From JACROF01 sp964533055 (GTDB lineage Bacteria; Patescibacteriota; Microgenomatia; Levybacterales; UBA12049): 64,000 bases of DNA. The number at the start of each line of letters is the position of its first letter. The first letter of the stretch is position 1. The notes under the pieces were generated by a model. That model was not told the DNA's origin, ran no database searches, and saw nothing but the letters and a program-made list of their open reading frames with translations. Location: assembly GCA_964533055.1 (NCBI GenBank), contig CAZHKZ010000002.1:1-64000 (forward strand), given 5' to 3'. A program made the translations under genes and the position numbers. Below, piece after piece: positions 44,676 through 54,264 of the stretch.

Positions 44676-45700
44676 AAAAAGTTTCTATATTGATTGTTAA
44701 TTGGAATGGTTTAAAGCATCTTGAAAAATGTCTCCCTACTCTAAGCAAAATTACATATAAGAATCATGAAGTTATTATGGTAGATAATGGTTCAGTGGAC
44801 AATTCGATTGAATATGTCTCCAAGAATTATCCTAAGGTTAAAATTGTTAGAAATAAGATCAATAAAGGATTTTCTGGTGGCAACAATAGTGGGTTGCCAT
44901 ATTGCACAGGTGATTACATTCTATTATTAAATAACGATACGATTGTCAAAGAAGATTTTGTCACAGAACTTGTGAGGGGAATTGAGGAGGACCCATCGAT
45001 AGGAGTTGTTCAGGGTAAGTTATTGTCCATGGATCATCCGGGTAGACTTGATTCAGTTGGTGCTTTCTTTACAAACACAGGATTCCTGTATCACTATGGC
45101 TATTTTCAAAAAGATCAAAGGAAGTTCAATTATCCGATATATTTATATACTGCAAAAGGAGCCTGTTTAATGGCAAAGAAGGAAGTTATTAGTAAAGTAG
45201 GGTTGTTTGATGATGATTTCTTTGCATACTTTGAGGAAACAGATTTTTGTCATAGAGTTTGGTTAGCCGGATACACAATTAAGTATGTTCCTGAGTCACA
45301 AATATACCATTTGATTGGTGGAACCTCAAACACAATGAAAAATGCTTTTATTCAGTTTCATTCTTTTAAAAATCGGATTAATTCTTATATTAAAAATCTT
45401 AGCATTCAAAATTTAATATTAGTTTTGCCTTTGCACTTACTACTTTGCGAGTTTGCAGCAGTAGGATTTTTGGTATATAAAAAACCAGGACATTTTATTG
45501 CAGTTAACAAAGCAATTCTTTGGAATATCACAAATATTAACAAAACATTAAAAAAACGTACAAAAGTTCAAAAATTAAGAGTGTTTACTGATGCAGAGCT
45601 GGCACCCTTAATCTCAAAAACTGTCGGGTTATCTTATTATTACTACCTTTTTGCCAAAAGCCTTGTTGGCTATACTGACCCAAGAGTAATAAAGAGATAA
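44672..45700 (+). CDS. GT2 glycosyltransferase, rhamnosyltransferase-like (III)
   Basis: Protein of 342 residues. SILIVNWNGLKHLEKCL, VDNGSVDNS at about 36-44, NKGFSGGNNSGL at about 67-78, LLNNDTIVKED at about 89-99 and FFAYFEETDFCHRVWLAG at about 183-200 give the complete set of rhamnosyltransferase-like GT2 motifs. The C-terminal 100 residues contain a hydrophobic helix that may anchor it. ATGA overlap with the upstream methyltransferase. Confidence 0.9.
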   Translation: MKKVSILIVNWNGLKHLEKCLPTLSKITYKNHEVIMVDNGSVDNSIEYVSKNYPKVKIVRNKINKGFSGGNNSGLPYCTGDYILLLNNDTIVKEDFVTELVRGIEEDPSIGVVQGKLLSMDHPGRLDSVGAFFTNTGFLYHYGYFQKDQRKFNYPIYLYTAKGACLMAKKEVISKVGLFDDDFFAYFEETDFCHRVWLAGYTIKYVPESQIYHLIGGTSNTMKNAFIQFHSFKNRINSYIKNLSIQNLILVLPLHLLLCEFAAVGFLVYKKPGHFIAVNKAILWNITNINKTLKKRTKVQKLRVFTDAELAPLISKTVGLSYYYYLFAKSLVGYTDPRVIKR

Positions 45701-45722
45701 TGTATTAATCTATCTCAACAAA

Positions 45723-47831
45723 ATGCGTAAAGCAATAACTCTTGTTTTTTTTGTTCTCCTCTCGATTCTATTTTATAGAAATATCTTCAATGGATATTTT
45801 CAATCTGATGAATGGTTTTACTTCTCACAATTCTTGCCTATACTCAATGGATTAGGTGGCTTATACGTTGCTTTAATCAAAAGTATTACAGAAACCGGAG
45901 TAATATCGGGAGGTGGCCATATGACCCCAATATATACTTTAATTTGGTATCTGCATAATTTGTTTTTTAAATTAAATTACTTTCCATACATCTTCATCAG
46001 TGTTCTGGTTCATGGAGTGAATGGTGCACTTCTTTTCTCGTGGGTGTATTCACTAACTAAACGCATCTCTATCTCTATGGTGGCAGGAATATTTTTTGTA
46101 ACTAGCTTTGCTCATTTTCAAGCTGTTACGTGGGTAATGGCATACATTCCTACGGTTTATTCAGTGTTCTTTTTATTAATTTCCCTACTGTTGCTCACTC
46201 AATCCCTTTCAGGGCAGTTGATAGGGAAAAGAAAATTAATAGCGTCATTGATCTTTCTTATTTTAGCCATCTTAACCAAGGAGACAGCAGTTGTCGGACT
46301 TGTCATCTATATAATGCTTATCTTAATCCTAAAAAAATCCTCATTTATTCCGCTTCTATTTAAATGGCTTGTTCCAATTAGTATTGCATATATTTTGTTT
46401 CGCTTCGTACTTTCAGCGGTTGTTGAAAGATCATCAGTTGCTTTACTAGATAAGCTGCCACCCTTAGATCTTAATATCTTTAGAGCAATTGTTTATCCTA
46501 TTAGAATAATGGCGTTATCATTTGTGCCTGTGCCACAAATATTAAAATTATCTGACAACTTTAGTAAATTTGCATACCCATCATTTGATATTAATAGTGG
46601 TGCGCAGCAGCGAGTCATTCAGGGGCCAGTAAGTGACATCTTCCTACTATTATTTGGAGTATTAATCATCTTTACTGCGATAAAGATAGGAAGAGGGCGA
46701 AATTTGCATAGAAAAGAAATGTGGATTGTCTACATGAGCCTTGTGATTGTTCTAACCTGTGCATTGCCACTACTATTGATCTCAACGTATGCACCATGGT
46801 GGGGATTTTCAATTTTTATAGATCCGAGGCATATCTATATTGGGTCTATTGGTGCTGGAATACTGTTTGCATTCCTTTTTTCAACTATTAGCTCCTCACT
46901 TTCAAAGTATATTTCTAAAGGGGTAATACATGGGCTTCTTTTTGTAATTTTACTAACATGGATGTGGGCAAATTACAACCTATTGCAAGCTCAAATTGCA
47001 GAGGATGTTAAGGTTGGAAGAATGAGGCAGACCGTTATAGCAAGTCTTTTAAATAGTGTCAAAGTATTGCCAGAAAATGCGATCTTTCTTGTTGAAAGCC
47101 AAAATTCTTATTATGGCTTTAGTCATATTCCACCTTTCCAAACTAACTTAGGGCAAATAATAGCAGTACAGTATTTTAACAAAGGACAAATTGAAAAAGC
47201 TTTTGTAACAGACCTCTATTTCTCTAAAGGAATAGAAGTTCAAGGTGTTATTTCTCACGAGGGCCATAGTTTTGGATATTATTTTAATCAGAATGCATTA
47301 TTGCGTGATATTCTTAATAAAAAGATTTTACCTCAAAATATTGTTGCATTTACATGGGATGAGAATACAAACACATTAAAAAACAATTCGATAGAAAAGA
47401 GAAAACTATATGCAGAATTCTCTTCAACTGCAAAACTATTGCAGGACTGGACTAAAAAATCAGATAAGCTATTCTCATTTTCGTATCCAAAGGAGGCAGA
47501 GTTGAGCGAATTCCCTGGGCAATTGTATAGTTATGAAATATCTAGTGTGATGGGTGGGGTTAAGATTGAAATTCTTCAGAAGAAAAAAGAAGATCCATTC
47601 CATGAATATATTGCAACTCAAATTGACAGTCGTGGGAATTTAATTCAGGATGACTTTTTGATAGATAACGCAATCAGATATGACGGTACACTTGTCACAT
47701 ATTTAAAATTAAAAAATTATGAAGAGTATTTCGTTCCATTCTCATCTGGTGAGTACTATTTAAAGGTAACTTCAGACAATCCAGACAATAATGTGTTGGT
47801 AAAAGGTATTCTTAGCACTATATTTTTTTAA
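45723..47831 (+). CDS. Large GT-C-like membrane protein, TMTC-related topology
   Basis: Protein of 702 residues with about 11-12 helices and a soluble tail of about 270 residues. After TM1 the loop reads FQSDEWFYFSQFLPI at about 26-40, with a DE pair placed as in GT39, and later GGGHMTPIYTLIWYLHNLFF and VTWVMAYIPTVYSVFFLL. The layout resembles TMTC-type GT-C proteins and the C-terminal half of the 58496 product. It follows a 22-nt gap without a clear Shine-Dalgarno sequence. Substrate unknown. Confidence 0.75.
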   Translation: MRKAITLVFFVLLSILFYRNIFNGYFQSDEWFYFSQFLPILNGLGGLYVALIKSITETGVISGGGHMTPIYTLIWYLHNLFFKLNYFPYIFISVLVHGVNGALLFSWVYSLTKRISISMVAGIFFVTSFAHFQAVTWVMAYIPTVYSVFFLLISLLLLTQSLSGQLIGKRKLIASLIFLILAILTKETAVVGLVIYIMLILILKKSSFIPLLFKWLVPISIAYILFRFVLSAVVERSSVALLDKLPPLDLNIFRAIVYPIRIMALSFVPVPQILKLSDNFSKFAYPSFDINSGAQQRVIQGPVSDIFLLLFGVLIIFTAIKIGRGRNLHRKEMWIVYMSLVIVLTCALPLLLISTYAPWWGFSIFIDPRHIYIGSIGAGILFAFLFSTISSSLSKYISKGVIHGLLFVILLTWMWANYNLLQAQIAEDVKVGRMRQTVIASLLNSVKVLPENAIFLVESQNSYYGFSHIPPFQTNLGQIIAVQYFNKGQIEKAFVTDLYFSKGIEVQGVISHEGHSFGYYFNQNALLRDILNKKILPQNIVAFTWDENTNTLKNNSIEKRKLYAEFSSTAKLLQDWTKKSDKLFSFSYPKEAELSEFPGQLYSYEISSVMGGVKIEILQKKKEDPFHEYIATQIDSRGNLIQDDFLIDNAIRYDGTLVTYLKLKNYEEYFVPFSSGEYYLKVTSDNPDNNVLVKGILSTIFF

Positions 47832-47839
47832 ATGTATAT

Positions 47840-47845
47840 GATAAT
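47840..47845 (+). promoter_or_regulatory. Possible -10 GATAAT before the 47866 methyltransferase
   Basis: GATAAT (five of six matches to TATAAT) ends 20 nt before the ATG at 47866 and 5 nt before an in-frame TTG at 47851. No convincing -35 was found. Confidence 0.25.
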
Positions 47846-47865
47846 AACTATTGAGTAATAATTTT

Positions 47866-48549
47866 ATGAAAAGTCACGAAAAAAATACTTTTGAAGAAAA
47901 ATACTTCCAAGGTTGGTACAAAGCGGCAGTTGGTAATTTTGAGCCAACCGATTTAAGAATAGCTAAGAATTGGTTTTGGGCATGGCTTAAAAAAATTGAA
48001 CAGTATCTTCCATTACAAAATGGAAAAGGTAAATCTGTTCTGGAAATTGGCTGCTCAATCGGTGCAGTTGCAAACCTTTTAGTTGAGAAAGGATTTGATG
48101 TGACGGCAACAGACATTTCTAAATATGCGGTTAAGAATGCAGGAAAATTAACTCCAAAAGCGAAATTTAAAGTTCTCGATATTGAGAATATTGGTTCTAT
48201 TTCTAAATTATATAATTACGTTATCTGTTTTGAGGTGGTGGAACATCTTGTACATCCTGAGAAGGGTATTAGCAATATGTATAAGCTTTTGAAGAAAAAC
48301 GGGTTTGTAATTATTTCAACACCATATCCATATTCATGGAACTATGGAGATCCAACGCATATTAGTGTTAAATATCCTATTGAATGGGTGCTGCTGCTTA
48401 GAAACGCTGGTTTTAGAGATATAAAGTATTATAAATTTACCCTTATTCCCTTTTTCTATAGATTTTCGAAGTATTTTCAAATTATTATTCCATTTCACAT
48501 CCAGATTCCAAAACTAAATTGCCCTATAATCTTTATTGCTAAAAAGTGA
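47866..48549 (+). CDS. Class I SAM-dependent methyltransferase (II)
   Basis: Protein of 227 residues from the ATG at 47866; an in-frame TTG at 47851 would add five residues and would be near-leaderless behind GATAAT. Motif I VLEIGCSIGAVANLL, the acidic VTATDISKYAV, the motif IV region VICFEVVEHLVHPEKG and LKKNGFVIIS appear in order. It is the UbiG/Methyltransf_11 fold. The N-terminal FEEKYFQGWYK stretch recalls methyltransferases in polysaccharide clusters. It overlaps the giant membrane gene at 48546 by 4 nt (GTGA). Confidence 0.85.
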   Translation: MKSHEKNTFEEKYFQGWYKAAVGNFEPTDLRIAKNWFWAWLKKIEQYLPLQNGKGKSVLEIGCSIGAVANLLVEKGFDVTATDISKYAVKNAGKLTPKAKFKVLDIENIGSISKLYNYVICFEVVEHLVHPEKGISNMYKLLKKNGFVIISTPYPYSWNYGDPTHISVKYPIEWVLLLRNAGFRDIKYYKFTLIPFFYRFSKYFQIIIPFHIQIPKLNCPIIFIAKK

Positions 48550-51500
48550 AGAAGCAAACATATATTCACCTCCTCATTATTGTATCAATTGGTTTACTGC
48601 CACTGCTTTGGTTCACAAGTGGTACGTTAATTCTTGGGCATGATGCAGGTTTGCCATTTGACCCAATGACCCATTTTCTAGATAGGCTTTATGTCTGGAC
48701 TCAGCGTTTTGGTATGGGATCAGACCAGAGTTCCGCATTGTTAGGAGCTGTTTTTATTCATGGAATAGAGGCTCTATTGAATCTACTTCCTATTTCTCTG
48801 CAGATGCAGCAGAAAATTCAGTTTGTTTTTTGGTTTACACTTCCTGGTATTACGATGTATATTTTTACATCAAAAATATGGCGAGAAAAGAAATATCTGC
48901 CAGTTGTAGCATCAATAATTTATATGCTGAACTACTACCTGCTACAGGGCTGGTTTATTGCTGAGAGGACTAAATTTTCGACATATGCTGCTCTACCATT
49001 AGTGATGTACTTCATATTAGTTTACTTGCAAAAAAAGATGAAGTTATTACCAGCTATTTTGGGAGCAGGGCTAACTCTGAGTATTTTGAATGGAGCCGGT
49101 AGTTTTCCCTTATATGGCGGATTATTGATTGCAATCGGGATTAGTTATTTATTCATTTTATTTCTATCTCCTAATTTAAAGACACTTTTAAGGATATCCT
49201 ACTTAAATGTAGGCGTTGGAGTAGTCTATGTAATTTTAAATGCGTATTGGTTATTCCCATATCTTTCATATGTCACTAGTTTTTATGGTCGAGACCTGGC
49301 AATGGCCGGAGGACCAGATGGTGTATTAAATTGGGCATCCTATCTCACGCTTCACACAACATTTTTTAACCTTCTTTTCGGACAAGGTGTGCCGGACTGG
49401 TATTTGAACAAGTTTCATGCATATTCTGGAATCGTGTTGAGCAATTCATTTTTCTCTCTTTTTAGTGGATTACTATTACTATTCTTATCGATATCAGTAG
49501 TCGTCAAAAAATCTACTAAGGATAATTTTTATATTTTCCTTTTTTGGATTATAACTTTTGTCGCAATTATATTCTCAGCAGGACCAAGTTCTCCTTTTGG
49601 ATTTATTTATGAGTTTTGCGTTAGGTATGTTCCTGGTTTTGCCATGTTTAGAAGTTCTTATTACAAATTTAACTATGCAATGTGGTTTGGATTTAGTGTT
49701 TTGATCGCATTTTCTCTCGATCACATTTTGACATGGATTCACAAAACAATGAATACTAAGATTCTGGTAATTGTGTCTGCGTTATTATTCACTGGATATC
49801 TTGGGTATCACTATACAGTAATGACCGGAGGTTTTTTTGATTATAATCGTGAGCCAAATCATCAATTGAGTAATCGGATCACTGTCCCACAATATGTCTT
49901 CGATTTTGGTAAATGGGTGAATACACAGAATATTGATACTAGATATCTTATTTTGCCTGATATTAATGATTCAGGTTATATTTCATATAAGTGGGGATAT
50001 TGGAGTTTGGCTACAATTAATAGTCTGCAAAACAGAAGTTCGTTTATTCAGAATAATTCATTAATGCCAGAGCGTGAACGTAGCGAAATTAAGCAGATGT
50101 CTCAGGCTCTTCTTAGTGGTGAGATAGATAGTTTTCTAGATTATGCATCTCTTTTTGCAGTAGACAAAATTGTTCTTCAAAATGATGTTGACTGGGATAA
50201 TTCATCTTGGATTTCTACCAATCCTGAAAATTATAGAAATATCATTGAGAGAAATAAAATCTTTAAGAAGGAACGGGAGTTTGGTAAATGGACTGTATAT
50301 TCAATTGAAAATAGTAAAAGACTGCGTGTTTCAGCCTCGCCATCTGTTAGCTATCTTCAGGGCTCACTTCGAGATATAGTCTCTTTTAAGGACTTTGATG
50401 CTACAGTCCCACTCTATATTACAGGTGAATCTGCACAGAAGGATTTATATTACTTGAATCAATCCAGCAACAAATATATCTCAGCAGATTGCATAGAGTG
50501 TGATGGTATTGAGACAGGTTACAAATTTGAATTTTTTAATCCAAAAATTTTGCCTAATTCACCTTTATATTTTCTTGTGAGGGAAAAGGAGGATAAAGTT
50601 GAAAAGAGTGCGAATGATTTTGAATCAAAAGTAAATTTCTACTTAACAACCGCTGATAGAAGAGCTATTGAAATTAAGTGGATGATGGATACAGGGGAGA
50701 AATCTGCCGTAGGCCCAACGATACTTCGTTATAAGAATAGTTTATCTTCACTTGAAAATTTAATTAATAAAGGTGGATCACCTTCTGATTTTGAGAAAAA
50801 TAATTCTATTTTTCAGACAGTAAATGGCCATCTTCAAAAGCAACAAGAACTACTTGGATCTTTGGATGATGATTCAGTGCTTACTGAAGTATCTGGGAGA
50901 TTAAACAAGCTTATCAGGACGACAGATAGATTAAAGTTTATAACCAGGCAGTTGAATCAGAAACGATTCATTATCAACGCTCCGATAGAGGACGTCTACA
51001 AGATATATGTAAAACACCCAAGTAACGATTCGAAGTTAGACGTGCAATCGCCAATCTTGACCATAGACGGTGCCTCTCAGCTATTTGTAAGCCAAGAAGG
51101 TAGCTGGAGTAATTTTGGGGAGGTAGCCTTAAGTAAAGGTCAGCACAAGATCGAGCTAACTGAATCTACGATTAAGAATTTAGTAACAGAAAAAGCCACG
51201 TTTCCGTTCGGTGAGAGTGGGATTATGAGTAGTAATAATATACATACTTTTAATAACGCTAGTATAGGAAGGTGTATTGCCTTGCCTATTCCAGATCAGT
51301 CTGTAACAACTGATCAATCGTACCTAGTCTCATTTTCTTATAGAAATAATAATGGCCCGCTCGCATTAGTGGCTTTTGTAAGTCCAGATAAAAACCTCTC
51401 ATCCCCCCATATTTTGGACACAAAGCTGAAGTCATCTAGTGAATGGTCATCATTTACCTATCTTGTGACACCTGCTGTAAAAAATACTACTTTCAATATT

Positions 51501-51968
51501 TGTAATCCAAATCAAGAGGGGGAGAAAGCCTCGAAGACTCGAGCCATAGCTGAAATATCACAAGTAAAGGTCGAGAGAATTACATATCCAAGTATTCTTT
51601 TGTTTAAAAAAAGAGATATCAGCGTGCTTGCAAATATAAAAACTTCCTATAAGAAGCTAGATCCAGTAACGTATAGCATAAGTACTTCAGGATCTACCGG
51701 GTCAGCCTCAATTGCAATGAGAGAGTACTATGGTCAAAACTGGATTCTCTGTGATGAGAAGGAAATTTGCACATCCCCAAATGACAAATCGCATTTCGCG
51801 TCAGCAGGTTATGCAAATGGATGGTATTTTGAAGATGGGTTGTCGGGTAAGGTTACGCTTAGGTTTCAATCGCAGGGACTATATGTTAAAGGTGCCTTTT
51901 TGTCTATTATTGGCTATATAGTTTCAGCAATTATATTAATAATATGGAAAAGAAGAATAAAAAGTTAA
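48546..51968 (+). CDS. Giant membrane protein, AftD/DUF3367-like GT-C
   Basis: Largest gene of the window: 1140 residues, GTG start. The first about 460 residues hold some 12 helices; the first loop has LGHDAGLPFDPMTHFLDRLY with the expected acidic residues, and GMGSDQSS. The next about 650 residues are soluble and extracytoplasmic, beginning with VPQYVFDFGKW, including a helical or coiled stretch around 720-800 and beta-rich carbohydrate-binding-like parts, before a last helix near 1120-1138. The plan resembles arabinofuranosyltransferase AftD of actinobacteria. It overlaps the 51944 gene by 25 nt. Function is inferred from architecture. Confidence 0.75.
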   Translation: MKKQTYIHLLIIVSIGLLPLLWFTSGTLILGHDAGLPFDPMTHFLDRLYVWTQRFGMGSDQSSALLGAVFIHGIEALLNLLPISLQMQQKIQFVFWFTLPGITMYIFTSKIWREKKYLPVVASIIYMLNYYLLQGWFIAERTKFSTYAALPLVMYFILVYLQKKMKLLPAILGAGLTLSILNGAGSFPLYGGLLIAIGISYLFILFLSPNLKTLLRISYLNVGVGVVYVILNAYWLFPYLSYVTSFYGRDLAMAGGPDGVLNWASYLTLHTTFFNLLFGQGVPDWYLNKFHAYSGIVLSNSFFSLFSGLLLLFLSISVVVKKSTKDNFYIFLFWIITFVAIIFSAGPSSPFGFIYEFCVRYVPGFAMFRSSYYKFNYAMWFGFSVLIAFSLDHILTWIHKTMNTKILVIVSALLFTGYLGYHYTVMTGGFFDYNREPNHQLSNRITVPQYVFDFGKWVNTQNIDTRYLILPDINDSGYISYKWGYWSLATINSLQNRSSFIQNNSLMPERERSEIKQMSQALLSGEIDSFLDYASLFAVDKIVLQNDVDWDNSSWISTNPENYRNIIERNKIFKKEREFGKWTVYSIENSKRLRVSASPSVSYLQGSLRDIVSFKDFDATVPLYITGESAQKDLYYLNQSSNKYISADCIECDGIETGYKFEFFNPKILPNSPLYFLVREKEDKVEKSANDFESKVNFYLTTADRRAIEIKWMMDTGEKSAVGPTILRYKNSLSSLENLINKGGSPSDFEKNNSIFQTVNGHLQKQQELLGSLDDDSVLTEVSGRLNKLIRTTDRLKFITRQLNQKRFIINAPIEDVYKIYVKHPSNDSKLDVQSPILTIDGASQLFVSQEGSWSNFGEVALSKGQHKIELTESTIKNLVTEKATFPFGESGIMSSNNIHTFNNASIGRCIALPIPDQSVTTDQSYLVSFSYRNNNGPLALVAFVSPDKNLSSPHILDTKLKSSSEWSSFTYLVTPAVKNTTFNICNPNQEGEKASKTRAIAEISQVKVERITYPSILLFKKRDISVLANIKTSYKKLDPVTYSISTSGSTGSASIAMREYYGQNWILCDEKEICTSPNDKSHFASAGYANGWYFEDGLSGKVTLRFQSQGLYVKGAFLSIIGYIVSAIILIIWKRRIKS

Positions 51969-52339
51969 TAAATCAAAGTAATATTTTGATTAGAATCTTG
52001 TCTAAGGACAGCGTGCGACTATTGATCTTAGTCACTTTACTAGTGTTAACAATTATCTCAGGCAAGTTCCCCTACGTAAATCTGATTGCAAATCATTATT
52101 TCTATGGAATTGGAGTCGTGATGGTGCTTGCGTTGTTATTTTTTAAACAATACATTAATGAAAGGAGAAATAAGATTATACTAATTTGCGAAATTGTCAT
52201 AGCAGTAATAGTCAAGATTATCGGGAATCAACAGGTAGAAGATATAGTTGGTTTTATTTTATTCGTTACATTATTATTAATTGTAATACTTGGCATAGCA
52301 TCGCAAAGAAGTAAGCTCGCTTTGTATTTGAAGAAATGA
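51944..52339 (+). CDS. Small membrane protein between two AftD-like genes
   Basis: Protein of 131 residues with a lysine-rich head and about four hydrophobic helices. No family is recognised. The gene that follows starts with a 4-nt overlap and its protein begins abruptly with LLRGDW, without the N-terminal helix that AftD-like proteins normally have before this loop. The small protein may therefore be the detached N-terminal membrane part, or an independent partner (inference). Confidence 0.65.
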   Translation: MEKKNKKLINQSNILIRILSKDSVRLLILVTLLVLTIISGKFPYVNLIANHYFYGIGVVMVLALLFFKQYINERRNKIILICEIVIAVIVKIIGNQQVEDIVGFILFVTLLLIVILGIASQRSKLALYLKK

Positions 52340-54228
52340 ATACATTACTCAGGGGAGATTGGAGATTTTTTTGGCCAGAGAATCTCAATTATTTTATTGG
52401 ATTTCCACAAGCATGGGATAGTAGTCTAAATACTGGCATTGGTCAGTCTGGAATCGCAACGCTTTGGATATCTGGATATCTTTATATAACTAATACATTG
52501 TCGCTACTAGGCCTATCTTGGACTATGATCACATTGGTCTGTTGGATATTGCCAATTGTGTTGCTATGTTTTTTTGGTACCTACTCTCTCTTTAAGTATC
52601 TTTTTCCAGAACAGGGTAGATATGCATTTTTTGCAGGGATACTATACCTCTTTAATACCTATTTTCTATTAATTCTCTCAGGTGGACAGTTAGGCGTAGG
52701 ATTAGCGTATTCAATATTTCCATTTACGATATATTTCTTCCTAAAATTATTGGGGAACGTTTCAAGATATAATATTCTATGTTTTTCGTTAGTTTTCTCA
52801 GTACTTTTATTATTTGATTTGAGGTTTGCTTATATGTTCCTATTGGTTGCTCCAGTACTACTAATAGTTGGATTTAGAAAAGATTCAGTTAAATCCTATA
52901 TTTACTCACTACCAATTATTGGAATAATAGTTTTCCTTTTACATAGTTATTGGATAATTCCTTTGCAGATATTTAAGCCAACTGTAAATAAGGTTGTTTC
53001 TGGTGGTATTGAGGAGTTCAAATATTTTAGTTTTGCCGACTTCTCGCATGCATTAACATTTATTCATCCTAACTGGCCAAATAATATTTTTGGAAAAGTA
53101 TCATTTCAAATTCCGCAATTTCTTCTCGTCCCATTATTAGCATTTTCCTCATATTTATTTCTTACAAAAAAGAATATGAAAAAGATTTTATGCTTAATGA
53201 CTCTGCTATTTGTCGGTGTGTTTCTCGCAAAAGGTTCTACGGATCCGCTCCTCTTCGTAAATGATTTTATCTTTATGAATATTCCAGGAATGAGTCTATT
53301 TCGAGATCCAACAAAATTTTATGTATATATCTCAGTATCATTCTCTATGCTTCTTCCATTTGCTGCGTACCATATCTCCGAGTTGGTGGCTAAGAAATTC
53401 TCATCTGCAAGGCAATATCTTTTCTATAGCTTCATAATCGGTTGGTTATTATTACTTTTCTCTTCAGGGAATATAAAACTATTGCAATCATTTCTTCCAA
53501 GTCCTGTCCCTGATGACTATAGAGAGCTTACAAAATTTATTTCATCACAAGATCAGTCATTTAGAACATTTTGGGTGCCTCAGTGGCAAAGGTACGGATA
53601 TTTTTCTCCAATTCATCCCGCTATAGGTAGAAATGAATTTATTGAAAATTCTTCTATATCATCTATTAAGAAATGGTTCGGACAGAAAGAAGCGGAGAAA
53701 ACATTGATCGCTTCTGGAGTAAGATTCGTAATAGTCCCATTTGATTCTGAGAGTGAGATCTTTTTAACCGATAGGAAGTTCGATAAGAAAGTTTATCAAG
53801 ATTTAGATACTTTCTTAAGTAAGGTCACCTTCCTTGAAAATAGGCGCGCTTTTGGAAGGATAATTACCTATGAAGTCATAGATTCAAAGCCTAGAATTTG
53901 GGCGAACAATTCAAAGGTTAAGTTTTCATACCTAGGTAATAACGGGTATTCACTAGAGGTAATGAATGGGAAAAAGGGAGAAACTATTCATTTTTCTGAA
54001 GGTTTTGACAATGGCTGGAGACTTATAGCTGATCAAGGAGAGGTAAATCCATTAAGGGATGGTAACTATTTTATGAAGTTTGAATTACCCAGTGATAGTG
54101 AGGAGCTAAAGTTGATTTATCGTCCTCAAAAACTTGTTGAAGTTCTCTCCATCATGAGTCTTGTCCTATTCATTGCTATGACATTCATTATCATAAGGGA
54201 CAAAAAACTATTTAAATCTTCTAAGTAA
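52336..54228 (+). CDS. AftD/DUF3367-like GT-C membrane protein without TM1
   Basis: Protein of 630 residues with about 11 helices and a soluble tail. The N-terminus is LLRGDWRFFWPENLNYF, followed by SSLNTGIGQSGIATL; this is the loop that follows TM1 in related proteins such as the 48546 product, so the first helix is missing. Later elements HPNWPNNIFG and FRDPTKFYVYIS match the AftD-like plan, and DNGWRLIAD near 560 recalls the PGW module of other GT-C tails here. A terminal helix closes the protein. It is the last gene of the AT-rich segment. Confidence 0.75.
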   Translation: MNTLLRGDWRFFWPENLNYFIGFPQAWDSSLNTGIGQSGIATLWISGYLYITNTLSLLGLSWTMITLVCWILPIVLLCFFGTYSLFKYLFPEQGRYAFFAGILYLFNTYFLLILSGGQLGVGLAYSIFPFTIYFFLKLLGNVSRYNILCFSLVFSVLLLFDLRFAYMFLLVAPVLLIVGFRKDSVKSYIYSLPIIGIIVFLLHSYWIIPLQIFKPTVNKVVSGGIEEFKYFSFADFSHALTFIHPNWPNNIFGKVSFQIPQFLLVPLLAFSSYLFLTKKNMKKILCLMTLLFVGVFLAKGSTDPLLFVNDFIFMNIPGMSLFRDPTKFYVYISVSFSMLLPFAAYHISELVAKKFSSARQYLFYSFIIGWLLLLFSSGNIKLLQSFLPSPVPDDYRELTKFISSQDQSFRTFWVPQWQRYGYFSPIHPAIGRNEFIENSSISSIKKWFGQKEAEKTLIASGVRFVIVPFDSESEIFLTDRKFDKKVYQDLDTFLSKVTFLENRRAFGRIITYEVIDSKPRIWANNSKVKFSYLGNNGYSLEVMNGKKGETIHFSEGFDNGWRLIADQGEVNPLRDGNYFMKFELPSDSEELKLIYRPQKLVEVLSIMSLVLFIAMTFIIIRDKKLFKSSK

Positions 54229-54230
54229 TT

Positions 54231-54258
54231 TTGCGTTTATCAAATAGAATGCTAAAAT
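54231..54258 (+). promoter_or_regulatory. Promoter TTGCGT-16-(TGC)TAAAAT, leaderless for the 54265 gene
   Basis: -35 TTGCGT (54231-54236), 16-nt spacer ending in TGC, -10 TAAAAT (54253-54258), then exactly 6 nt to the ATG at 54265. It combines the -35 of the 2246 promoter type with the TGC extension of the 11734 and 32788 sites. It fills the 36-nt gap. Confidence 0.7.
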
Positions 54259-54264
54259 AGAAGC

